DNA of 64,000 nt, taken from the IMG/VR virus record IMGVR_UViG_3300035670_000018, positions 103,364 through 167,363 of that record. One strand, given 5' to 3'. Of this stretch, positions 46,599 to 53,534 are shown one piece after another; within the stretch, counting starts at the first letter, position 1; the number at the start of each line of letters is the position of its first letter. The notes below the pieces were generated by a model. It was given only the letters and a program-made list of their open reading frames with translations, had not been told where the DNA came from and did not search any database. This DNA comes from a virus. The position numbers and the translations under genes were made by a program.

Positions 46599-46773
46599 GC
46601 ACTATCAGACATATGCCGAGATTCCGCCTTTGGTTTCAGATTACATCTTGACTGTTGCGAATCGTAAGCATATAATGAGCATTCCGTTGGACGATATCAA
46701 CTCGTTCCTTGACGGGCTCCATGAGTATCACAAGACTAAGCAGGAAGAGTATTCAGAAGGATGGGTGGAATGA
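46591..46773 (+). CDS. Small hypothetical protein
   Basis: 60 residues, overlapping the previous mini-ORF by eight bases. Helical C-terminus (LDGLHEYHKTKQEEY). Unknown function. Confidence 0.55.
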   Translation: MRKHYQTYAEIPPLVSDYILTVANRKHIMSIPLDDINSFLDGLHEYHKTKQEEYSEGWVE

Positions 46774-46934
46774 AAGAGAAGATCACACTAAAGTATCGTG
46801 GCTCAGGTTATATCGTACAGGCTCTTGAGAACCGCATTCGTCCGGGTGTCGGTGTTACTCTATCGCCTGGTCAAGTTGAAGACCTGTTGCTTGAAGCAAA
46901 GCGCAACCATAACCTCACTGTGAAGATTACTTGA
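46770..46934 (+). CDS. Small hypothetical protein
   Basis: 54 residues, ATGA overlap. KITLKYRGSGYIVQALENRI and VTLSPGQVEDLL suggest a small beta-plus-helix fold. Unknown function. Confidence 0.5.
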   Translation: MKEKITLKYRGSGYIVQALENRIRPGVGVTLSPGQVEDLLLEAKRNHNLTVKIT

Positions 46935-47296
46935 TGGCACTAGTCTATACTAAAACATCGTCTGGTCGCAAAAAGCCGTCCAAGAAGACGCTGCGGTTGC
47001 GTGAAGAACGTAAGGCATACTTCAAGTCTATTCTCAAGGACTCTACCAAAGAGCGGCCGATCAATATGCCTGAGCCATATCAAGCCAAGAATGCAATACC
47101 TCTGTCCAACTCTGTCGGTAATGGCTTCAAGCGGTCTGTTGATGACTACAAGTGGAAGCGCGACCGTGAAGAGTCCGCTGCTACCATCAAAGAGATTGAG
47201 AAGAAGAAGGCGCGGGTTGCTCCTGCTTACAATAAGGGTGCTGTCCAATACTTGACTGATGGCACTGATCCTGCTACAATAGGACGTAAGATATAG
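46934..47296 (+). CDS. Basic hypothetical protein
   Basis: 120 residues, TGATG coupling. Lys/Arg-rich (SGRKKPSKKTLRLREERK), probably partly disordered. The ending DGTDPATIGRKI looks conserved in style. Unknown function. Confidence 0.58.
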   Translation: MALVYTKTSSGRKKPSKKTLRLREERKAYFKSILKDSTKERPINMPEPYQAKNAIPLSNSVGNGFKRSVDDYKWKRDREESAATIKEIEKKKARVAPAYNKGAVQYLTDGTDPATIGRKI

Positions 47297-47308
47297 AAAG
47301 GACAGGAA

Positions 47309-47491
47309 ATGAAGTATCGGATCTTTCTCGTTGAATCGGAACGTGGTTGGGGCCAAGATTACTGGCATGAAGATTACGATACTTACAGCGCCGCGAAAGA
47401 ACGTATTCGTTCTGTTAATGCAAAGAATACTGCTTCACGTGCCCCCGATTGGTATATGCAAGCTGAAGATAGGATTGAGTGTGTAGAATGA
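47309..47491 (+). CDS. Small hypothetical protein
   Basis: 60 residues, ATG preceded by AGGACAGGA. Acidic and aromatic-rich. ATGA overlap with the phosphatase gene. Confidence 0.55.
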   Translation: MKYRIFLVESERGWGQDYWHEDYDTYSAAKERIRSVNAKNTASRAPDWYMQAEDRIECVE

Positions 47492-47934
47492 ACAAGGTAA
47501 TCGTTTTTGACATTGATGGCACTCTTGCGAACATTGAGCATCGGCGTGCCTTTGTCGCTACGAAGCCAAAGAACTGGAAGGCATTCAATGCCGGTATCGT
47601 CAATGATACTCCGCATGAGGACATTGTTGATTTGCTGAATATGTTCAGGAGTCATCCAGATTATCATCGAATCATTCTTTGTTCTGGACGCGGTGAGGAG
47701 CATCGTAAGGAAACTGAGGATCAGATGTGGAAGTTTGGTGTGAAGTATGCCCAACTCTACATGCGGCCTGCGAAGGATCATCGACCTGATTACATTGTGA
47801 AGGTCGAACTGCTTCAGCAGATCCGCAAGGAACATGGTGAACCCAAGTTCTGGTTCGATGATCGCAAGCAGGTTGTTGATGCAATCCGTGCTGAAGGTGT
47901 TCGTGTTCTTCAAGTGGCTCCGGGAGATTTCTGA
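47488..47934 (+). CDS. HAD phosphatase, polynucleotide 3'-phosphatase-like
   Basis: 148 residues from ATG 47488. VIVFDIDGTLANIEHRR supplies D8 and D10; IILCSGRGEEHR, YMRPAKDHRPDYIVK and FWFDDRKQVVDA are the later HAD motifs. This matches the phosphatase half of T4 polynucleotide kinase/phosphatase. The kinase half is encoded separately at 49716, with the RNA ligase between them. Confidence 0.82.
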   Translation: MNKVIVFDIDGTLANIEHRRAFVATKPKNWKAFNAGIVNDTPHEDIVDLLNMFRSHPDYHRIILCSGRGEEHRKETEDQMWKFGVKYAQLYMRPAKDHRPDYIVKVELLQQIRKEHGEPKFWFDDRKQVVDAIRAEGVRVLQVAPGDF

Positions 47935-48011
47935 TGACGTTCCTGTTAGTGATCGTCATCATTCTCCAGTGTGTCATTCTTGACAAGTTAGAAAGGCTGA
48001 TACGCAAATGA
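47934..48011 (+). CDS. 25-residue membrane mini-protein
   Basis: Start coupled to the previous stop. One hydrophobic helix (TFLLVIVIILQCVIL) and a basic end. Supported only by seamless coupling on both sides. Confidence 0.35.
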   Translation: MTFLLVIVIILQCVILDKLERLIRK

Positions 48012-48187
48012 AGTACAAGGGCGGAGAGAAGGCTGCATACCCTGATGTACAGGTGATTGTCGAAAGCTTACATAAGATGAATCAAGTTCTTGGTTCAGTG
48101 CATATCGATGCAGCAATCCTCAAGTTGATTGAGGCATCATACATGATCAAGGATCTTCGCGCTCTCGTTGAGCGGCAAAAGGAATAG
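48008..48187 (+). CDS. Small helical protein
   Basis: 59 residues, ATGA overlap. Largely helical (VIVESLHKMNQVLG, LKLIEASYMIKDLRALVE). Unknown function; sits before the RNA ligase gene. Confidence 0.5.
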   Translation: MKYKGGEKAAYPDVQVIVESLHKMNQVLGSVHIDAAILKLIEASYMIKDLRALVERQKE

Positions 48188-48191
48188 TGAA

Positions 48192-48773
48192 ATGAACTAC
48201 GAATTTCCAAACATATCACATATAGATGACGTTCTGTGGGCAATCAAGGACTCTCCTGAGTTTATTGTTGCTGAGAAGGAAGGATATACTGTTCTAAACT
48301 ATGTCGTGGCAACTCACGATACTTTTCCTGCTGGTGATATTCATCGGCGTGAGTGTCGTGGACTAATCTTCGATTCTGAAACTGGAAAGATCACTCGTAG
48401 ACCTCTTCACAAGTTTCATAACATTGGAGAAAAAGAAGAGACTGCTGTTGAGAACTTAGACTTTTCTAAGTCACACAAGATTTTTGAAAAGTTGGATGGC
48501 AGCATGATTGCTCCGTTTGAGATAGGCATAGGTTCTGGTGTTATTCGTTTCGGCACCAAGATGGGCGTCACTGATGTTTCCATGCAGGCCGAAGTGTTTG
48601 TTGCCGAGAATCCACGCTACATGGATTTTTCTAAGTGGTGTATCTCTAATGAGATTACTCCTATCTTTGAGTGGGTAAGTAATCAGCAGCGTATTGTTCT
48701 TGACTATCCTGAGGATAATCTCATATTGATTGCTGCCCGTCATATGATAACAGGTGAGTATATTCGCCTATAG
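48192..48773 (+). CDS. RNA ligase 1 (Rnl1-like), N-terminal part
   Basis: 193 residues from ATG 48192 (AAGGA upstream). Covalent nucleotidyltransferase motif I is FEKLDGS with Lys100, matching T4 Rnl1 Lys99. IFEWVSNQQRIVLDYPEDNL corresponds to motif III/IIIa. The frame ends at TAG 48771 after ITGEYIRL, before motifs IV and V, which lie in the next ORF in another frame. Confidence 0.82.
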   Translation: MNYEFPNISHIDDVLWAIKDSPEFIVAEKEGYTVLNYVVATHDTFPAGDIHRRECRGLIFDSETGKITRRPLHKFHNIGEKEETAVENLDFSKSHKIFEKLDGSMIAPFEIGIGSGVIRFGTKMGVTDVSMQAEVFVAENPRYMDFSKWCISNEITPIFEWVSNQQRIVLDYPEDNLILIAARHMITGEYIRL

Positions 48774-48783
48774 GAATAAGAAT

Positions 48784-49377
48784 ATGGAAAACACTGATTT
48801 TTTTGATATGTTGAAGCACCACAACATTCCTGTTGTGAATGCTTACGACATTAATTCATCCAAGCATCCGTCTTACATAGTGGATATCGTTCGTCAAGCG
48901 GAAGACTTTGAGGGTGTTGTAATCTGCTGGGAAGATGGTTATCGCGTAAAATGTAAGTCGGATTGGTATGTGCGTATTCACAAGGTCAAGTCTCTGCTTG
49001 GGCAGGAGCGTGACGTTACCGCTTTGATCCTCAACAATGAACTGGACGACTTGCTTCCTGTTCTTCCTAAGGAAGACGTTGAGCGAGTGGAAAAGTTCCG
49101 TGATAAGTTAGAGGAAAAAATTGAAACGAATGCGAGAATGTGGAGTGTGACTATTCAGCATCTTCGCAACAAGATGGATAGGAAGACATTTGCTATCAAC
49201 AATGCTCATGCTTGGCATCCATTGATTCGTGGTATGATCTTTTCCTTCTGGGACAAGGAAGTCAACGAACACTTGACTTATCAGGCCATTGTTGCTATGA
49301 TACTCAAGCATTGTGGTAACAACGGTTCCTACGCAAAGGTCAAGGAAGCGTTTCTAAAGGATGTTGATTATGTCTAA
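48784..49377 (+). CDS. RNA ligase 1 (Rnl1-like), C-terminal part
   Basis: 197 residues from ATG 48784 with AGGA eight bases upstream. FEGVVICWEDGYRVKCKSDWY holds motifs IV (EGVV) and V (K-x-K) missing from the upstream ORF. The rest fits the Rnl1-specific helical C-terminal domain. The open frame extends back to a GTG at 48754, overlapping the N-terminal ORF. Either a separately translated subunit, a frameshift product or a mutation. Confidence 0.78.
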   Translation: MENTDFFDMLKHHNIPVVNAYDINSSKHPSYIVDIVRQAEDFEGVVICWEDGYRVKCKSDWYVRIHKVKSLLGQERDVTALILNNELDDLLPVLPKEDVERVEKFRDKLEEKIETNARMWSVTIQHLRNKMDRKTFAINNAHAWHPLIRGMIFSFWDKEVNEHLTYQAIVAMILKHCGNNGSYAKVKEAFLKDVDYV

Positions 49378-49726
49378 CTATCATGAAAACTTCTCTAACT
49401 GGGAAGATGTTCAGCGTGAGTTCCAAATGAACGAACAGGAACCTGAGGAAGTATTGTTCGCAATGTATGATACTCCCGACTATGAGGGATATGCAGAGGT
49501 TGTTTATCGTAATGGTAACAAGTTCTACTGGGTATCTGGATCTCATTGTTCCTGCTACGGCTTGGAAGATCAATGGGAACCTGAACAGTATGATGCGAAC
49601 ACTTTCTTGAAGGTGTTTGATCGCAATCATCGTTGGACTGTTGGCAGATACTTTGATGAGGCAACTCAACTTCGTATCAGATCGCGTGTCCAAGACTTTG
49701 TGGAGAACCCTTACAATGGCGCATAA
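49370..49726 (+). CDS. Hypothetical protein
   Basis: 118 residues from ATG 49370, overlapping the ligase end by eight bases. Acidic, with SGSHCSCYGLEDQWEPEQYD as a distinctive segment common to small phage proteins. Function unknown. Confidence 0.62.
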   Translation: MSNYHENFSNWEDVQREFQMNEQEPEEVLFAMYDTPDYEGYAEVVYRNGNKFYWVSGSHCSCYGLEDQWEPEQYDANTFLKVFDRNHRWTVGRYFDEATQLRIRSRVQDFVENPYNGA

Positions 49727-50192
49727 GCCTACACTCTACATGCTTGTCGGAGTCCCTGGCTCCGGCAAGTCTACTTGGATCGCCGAGAACTTTCCTGATC
49801 TGACTGGTTGTTATGTTGCGTCTACGGATCGCTTGATTGAAATCTATGCTATCATGCGTGGCGCAACTTATGATGATATGTTCAAGGACAACATCAAGTA
49901 TGCTGAGAAGGCAATGCTTACGCATGTCAAGGATGCTGTAATGTATGGATATAACATCATCTGGGATCAGACCAATCTCAATCGCAAGTCTCGCGCACGA
50001 AAGCTTGCTGCGGTACCTAACACTTATCGCAAGATTGGTATATTCTTTCCAACTCCTGAAACTGGAGAACTGTATCGTCGGCTTGGTTCTCGTCCTGGCA
50101 AGACCATTCCTCCATACATCATTGATGGAATGGTTGAGATGGTTGAACAGCCTAAGATTGTTGAAGGCTTTGATGAGGTTCGTGTTGTCTAG
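49716..50192 (+). CDS. P-loop kinase, polynucleotide 5'-kinase-like
   Basis: 158 residues from ATG 49716. Walker A GVPGSGKS at residues 12-19, then DRLIEIYA and IIWDQTNLNRKSRARKL, typical of the T4 Pnk kinase/AAA_33 family. With the HAD phosphatase and Rnl1 it would heal and seal cleaved RNA ends, as in T4 defence against tRNA-cutting anticodon nucleases. Confidence 0.82.
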   Translation: MAHKPTLYMLVGVPGSGKSTWIAENFPDLTGCYVASTDRLIEIYAIMRGATYDDMFKDNIKYAEKAMLTHVKDAVMYGYNIIWDQTNLNRKSRARKLAAVPNTYRKIGIFFPTPETGELYRRLGSRPGKTIPPYIIDGMVEMVEQPKIVEGFDEVRVV

Positions 50193-50487
50193 TTGGGGAA
50201 GTGAAGTTGAGGTTGAGCGGCGCAATCGCATCCGCTTGACCTTGGCTGCTTATGCTTATGAGTATGATGATAATCCCATCATGTCTGATGCCGAGTTTGA
50301 TGAACTATCACAAGCTATTCGTCCTGAGATTAAAACTGGACATAAGCAACATGACAAGTTCTTCCGTGAAAAGTTTGATCCAAACACAGGGATGTGGATT
50401 CGTCAGCATCCGTTTCTTCGCAAAGTAGAACGCACATATCGTTGGAATCTAAGTAAAGGATATTACAAAAATGAAAACGCTGAGTGA
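50173..50487 (+). CDS. Hypothetical phage protein
   Basis: 104 residues if starting at ATG 50173; a downstream GTG is possible. AYEYDDNPIMSDAEFDELSQ recalls the start of NAD-dependent ligases (NPxxSDAEYD), but the rest (FDPNTGMWIRQHPFL) is a separate conserved phage pattern. Function unknown. Confidence 0.58.
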   Translation: MRFVLSSWGSEVEVERRNRIRLTLAAYAYEYDDNPIMSDAEFDELSQAIRPEIKTGHKQHDKFFREKFDPNTGMWIRQHPFLRKVERTYRWNLSKGYYKNENAE

Positions 50488-50671
50488 ATATAACGCTGAG
50501 TGGTCTGAGAAGTATAAGAAACTCGGTCGTCATGAAAAGTGGATTGACATTGCATGTGATCATTGTGGTCATGAACTGGCAGGCGAGAATAGTTTGCTAA
50601 TGTCTTTTCCTCCACAACAGAACATTTATTGTCCGAGTTGTGGTTGGCAGGGTAGGAGATTTGTATACTAA
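50471..50671 (+). CDS. Small zinc-ribbon protein
   Basis: 66 residues; ACDHCGHEL and YCPSCGWQGR form two CxxC knuckles. Overlaps the previous gene by 17 bases and ends on the ATG of the next. Confidence 0.68.
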   Translation: MKTLSEYNAEWSEKYKKLGRHEKWIDIACDHCGHELAGENSLLMSFPPQQNIYCPSCGWQGRRFVY

Positions 50672-51354
50672 TGAAGTTCGGCATCTTTTCTGATCTACAC
50701 ATGGAGTTTGAACCGTGGTTCTTTGAACCCGATCCTGATGTGTTCTATCTAAATGCGGGTGATACTCATCCGCACTGGATGACTCGTGATTATTTCCATT
50801 CTTTGTTCAAAGGTAAAGTCTTTGCAGTGAAGGGAAATCACGATTACTATGGTGATTCATTCTGTGATGCTGATTTGGATTTTCCTGAGTCTATCTGGGT
50901 AGAGAAATCCGACGGCAGTGTTCTTAAGATTGCTGGTGCTACTCTTTGGACTGAAATCTCACCTGTTCGTTGGTGGGACTTCAAAGAGTATATGATGGAC
51001 GCAAAACACATCAAGGGTATGAACTATGATCGGTATATGAAGGCTCATGATAATCACAAGCATTATCTGTTCAATGTAGCTAATGCTGATATCTGGGTGA
51101 TCCATCACTTGCCGTCTTATCTGTCGGTACATGAGGACTATCGTAGTTCTAATGGCAATGACTTTTTTGCTACCGAACTGTCGCACCAGATTCTTGATAT
51201 GAAGAATCCGCCGAAGCTTATCGTTCACGGACATACTCACAAGCAGTGTGACTACATGATCGGTGAGACTAGGGTTGTCTGTCATCCGCGCGGATATCCC
51301 GGCGAAAACGACTGGTATCGAAACTATGCACCGAAGATTGTGGAGATTGAATAA
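50671..51354 (+). CDS. Calcineurin-like metallophosphoesterase
   Basis: 227 residues. Metal-binding motifs in order: FSDLHMEF, LNAGDTH, VKGNHDYY, IHHLPS and HGHTHKQ. Soluble. Such phage enzymes may hydrolyse nucleotides or cyclic signals; substrate not inferable. Single-base overlaps with both neighbours. Confidence 0.88.
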   Translation: MKFGIFSDLHMEFEPWFFEPDPDVFYLNAGDTHPHWMTRDYFHSLFKGKVFAVKGNHDYYGDSFCDADLDFPESIWVEKSDGSVLKIAGATLWTEISPVRWWDFKEYMMDAKHIKGMNYDRYMKAHDNHKHYLFNVANADIWVIHHLPSYLSVHEDYRSSNGNDFFATELSHQILDMKNPPKLIVHGHTHKQCDYMIGETRVVCHPRGYPGENDWYRNYAPKIVEIE

Positions 51355-51560
51355 TGCTTGAGGGATTGTTTCTTATACAGAAGCAGGTTATCATCGATGT
51401 TCCCAAACTTTTGTCGGAACTAGATAATTCTGCAAAGTATCCCTATGCTGAGTGGTTGATCAACAATCAAGATCGGTATGAAACGCTCAGTCTTGGTGCA
51501 TGGAGTAAACTGCAACAAGGCCTGAACGTTGAGATGGCCAAGAAGATATTGGAGACATGA
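51354..51560 (+). CDS. Small hypothetical protein
   Basis: 68 residues; helical (IIDVPKLLSELDNSA). ATGA overlap with the next gene. Unknown function. Confidence 0.55.
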   Translation: MLEGLFLIQKQVIIDVPKLLSELDNSAKYPYAEWLINNQDRYETLSLGAWSKLQQGLNVEMAKKILET

Positions 51561-51772
51561 TGACTATACAAGATATCATTGCTTACTTCCTGCTTCTTCC
51601 GATTGGTGGCCTGCTATTGGCCGCCATGCTTCATAACATCTATGAGATGCGGAAGATCAGAGCTGAAAGTAAGATCGCTGCGGCGGAACACAAGAAGAAT
51701 ATGGATGAGCTTAACGAGAGGATCAGAAAGCGTAGAGAACGAGAAAAATTGTGGAGATTGACTAATGATTGA
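51557..51772 (+). CDS. Membrane-anchored coiled-coil protein
   Basis: 71 residues: N-terminal transmembrane helix (IIAYFLLLPIGGLLLAAML) and a charged C-terminal coiled coil (KKNMDELNERIRKRRERE). Topology resembles small inner-membrane spanins, but the context is early. Function unknown. Confidence 0.55.
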   Translation: MMTIQDIIAYFLLLPIGGLLLAAMLHNIYEMRKIRAESKIAAAEHKKNMDELNERIRKRREREKLWRLTND

Positions 51773-51923
51773 TAAGATTCTAAATGTATTTCTATTCGTA
51801 TTTTTCATCATCTCATTGTTCTATTCCAATGTGTTCAAGTGGAATGGTGATGTTCAGAACGCCACATACTTTCTAATCAACGCTGTACTATTGGCAGTTG
51901 TTTATCAGGGAAACAAGAAATGA
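51765..51923 (+). CDS. Small membrane protein
   Basis: 52 residues with two hydrophobic helices (FLFVFFIISLFY, FLINAVLLAVVY). Overlaps the previous gene by eight bases. Unknown function. Confidence 0.48.
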   Translation: MIDKILNVFLFVFFIISLFYSNVFKWNGDVQNATYFLINAVLLAVVYQGNKK

Positions 51924-51951
51924 TTACCATCTCATCCTATGAGGAAATGCA

Positions 51952-52107
51952 ATGATGAAACTCGCCTGGATTTGCTATGACTATGTTGAAGATGGTGAAG
52001 ACTTGCCGGAGCCAGTGATCCTGTTCACTGAGCCGGATCTTTATAGATTTCGGATTATCATTCCTATTGTCTATGCTAAGATCGAAAGTGGAAAGATGGC
52101 GCCATGA
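51952..52107 (+). CDS. Small hypothetical protein
   Basis: 51 residues, MMK start with TGAGGA upstream. WICYDYVEDGEDLPEPVILF suggests a small alpha/beta fold. ATGA overlap with the glutaredoxin gene. Confidence 0.48.
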   Translation: MMKLAWICYDYVEDGEDLPEPVILFTEPDLYRFRIIIPIVYAKIESGKMAP

Positions 52108-52358
52108 TTACCATCTATACCAAGGACAACTGTTCCTGGTGTGTTCGTTCGAAGGAACTTATGAACCACTTAGGCATGAAGTATGAGGAAAAGAAACTCG
52201 GGTTAGACTTCACCCGTGAGGAACTCAAGGCATTGCTTCCAGAGCATTTACCCTTGACAGTCCCTCAGATTTTCGTGTATAATAAGCATATTGGTGGTTA
52301 CGATGACTTTGTTGAGTATTGTGATAGTCACGGAATAACAGGAGAACATAATGATTAA
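52104..52358 (+). CDS. Glutaredoxin
   Basis: 84 residues. Active site C10-S-W-C13 after ITIYTKDN; TVPQIFVYNKHIGGYDDF contains the cis-Pro and GG glutathione site. Analogous to T4 NrdC; may supply electrons to the NrdJ reductase. Contains an internal promoter. Confidence 0.92.
   Translation: MITIYTKDNCSWCVRSKELMNHLGMKYEEKKLGLDFTREELKALLPEHLPLTVPQIFVYNKHIGGYDDFVEYCDSHGITGEHND
52254..52283 (+). promoter_or_regulatory. Internal sigma70-type promoter
   Basis: TTGACA (52254-52259), 18 bp, TATAAT (52278-52283), inside the glutaredoxin gene and ahead of the gene at 52351. Confidence 0.65.
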
Positions 52359-52623
52359 GTTGAAGCGTACCAGAGAGATTGAGATTGATATTGAGGAAGC
52401 ACAGAATCTTGTAGCACAGGTTTTGAAGGAAGACTTTGATTTTCTCTCAAAGGAAATCAATGAAATGAAGTATAATTTGGGAACTATGAATGGCATCCAG
52501 GTTCAAGACTGGAACAACAGCATGGAAGTGCGTGATGCAATGAAGACACTCATGCGCTACTACATGACACGAAACGACTACAACGAGTTTATGGAACTTC
52601 AGAGGATATATGGCAATGTTTGA
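52351..52623 (+). CDS. Small helical protein
   Basis: 90 residues, acidic helical N-terminus (REIEIDIEEAQNLVAQVLK). Overlaps the glutaredoxin gene by eight bases. Unknown function. Confidence 0.58.
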   Translation: MIKLKRTREIEIDIEEAQNLVAQVLKEDFDFLSKEINEMKYNLGTMNGIQVQDWNNSMEVRDAMKTLMRYYMTRNDYNEFMELQRIYGNV

Positions 52624-52864
52624 TAAGGCTGAACTGAAAGAAAATCTGTCAAAGTGTGTAGCAGAGGTCAAGTTCACTAAAGCTGATGGTAGTGAACGCA
52701 AGATGCTTTGCACACTCATAGACAAGTATCTGCCTGAAGTCAGCCCTAGACCGCTTGAGGAAGCACGAAAGGAAAACAATTCTGTTCTGGCTGTCTGGGA
52801 TATTGAAAAGGAAGCTTGGCGTTCTTTTCGTCTCGATTCAATAACTAAGATTAACTATATATGA
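52616..52864 (+). CDS. WYL_2-type Sm-like barrel protein
   Basis: 82 residues from ATG 52616 (AGAGGA nine bases upstream). VKFTKADGSERKMLCTLI and LAVWDIEKEAWRSFRLDSI match the phage family described as WYL_2, Sm-like SH3 beta-barrel. Possibly nucleic-acid binding. ATGA overlap with the next mini-ORF. Confidence 0.72.
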   Translation: MFDKAELKENLSKCVAEVKFTKADGSERKMLCTLIDKYLPEVSPRPLEEARKENNSVLAVWDIEKEAWRSFRLDSITKINYI

Positions 52865-52971
52865 GCAGAGAGTGTATAATGCCACATCCAGCTAAGAATA
52901 GACCGCGAACTGGTCGCCGTAAGATTGGATCTAAAAAGCGAAAGAAGGCTGCCAGAAACCGAAAGAGGTAA
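52861..52971 (+). CDS. 36-residue Arg/Lys-rich mini-protein
   Basis: ATGA overlap. About half the residues after position 10 are Arg or Lys (GSKKRKKAARNRKR). Likely binds nucleic acid. No family. Confidence 0.45.
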   Translation: MSRECIMPHPAKNRPRTGRRKIGSKKRKKAARNRKR

Positions 52972-52974
52972 AAC

Positions 52975-53091
52975 ATGAGCAAGAGCAGGGCTGAACGTCG
53001 GCATCATCATGAGAGGATGCTAAACAAGGTCAAGAAATTCTTTTGGTATAAGAACTGGTTCTCAGGCGAAGAGCATAAGGATCAGCACTAA
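52975..53091 (+). CDS. 38-residue basic mini-protein
   Basis: Begins MSKSRAERRHHHERML; contains FFWYKNWFSG. Close spacing to both neighbours. Its style is common among phage mini-proteins; function unknown. Confidence 0.45.
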   Translation: MSKSRAERRHHHERMLNKVKKFFWYKNWFSGEEHKDQH

Positions 53092-53097
53092 AGAAGA

Positions 53098-53211
53098 ATG
53101 GCCGAGACGCGAAAGCCCTGCTCTTGCCATATGTGTGGTAATCCACGCAAACATCATAAAGATAAACTGACTATGCAAGAAAAGAGATTTGATGAGTATG
53201 AGATTGAGTAA
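53098..53211 (+). CDS. 37-residue zinc-site mini-protein
   Basis: KPCSCHMCGNPRKHHKDKLTMQ is a short Cys/His motif I have seen in small phage and bacterial proteins (CSCxxCxNPR...QE). Stop overlaps the next start. Probably binds zinc. Confidence 0.55.
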   Translation: MAETRKPCSCHMCGNPRKHHKDKLTMQEKRFDEYEIE

Positions 53212-53534
53212 TGTCCGCAGATAATGGAGTCTACATCCTACACACGGAAGGTCCTGAATACCGAGTTGCCTATCATCAGGCTATAGATAATATCTATGGG
53301 AACTTTTCCGATGCATCATTCCAGTGGCAAGGTGATCCGGAAATGATACTGGAATATTTCGGAAATGCACCCATATTTTCCAGTCTTGAAGAAGCACTTG
53401 ACAAAGCGGCTGATATAGCGTATGATTATGAATATCTTGAAAATGGAATTTGTGTCATCAACGATTTCCACGATTGGGACTTCAACTCGCTAAAGGAAAA
53501 CTATGGCAAAGAAGCAGAAAGCAATCCGCGGTAA
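53211..53534 (+). CDS. Conserved small phage protein (SADNGVYIL type)
   Basis: 107 acidic residues starting MSADNGVYIL, a recurrent phage pattern. Aromatic-rich centre, acidic end. Overlaps the next gene by 32 bases. Function unknown. Confidence 0.65.
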   Translation: MSADNGVYILHTEGPEYRVAYHQAIDNIYGNFSDASFQWQGDPEMILEYFGNAPIFSSLEEALDKAADIAYDYEYLENGICVINDFHDWDFNSLKENYGKEAESNPR

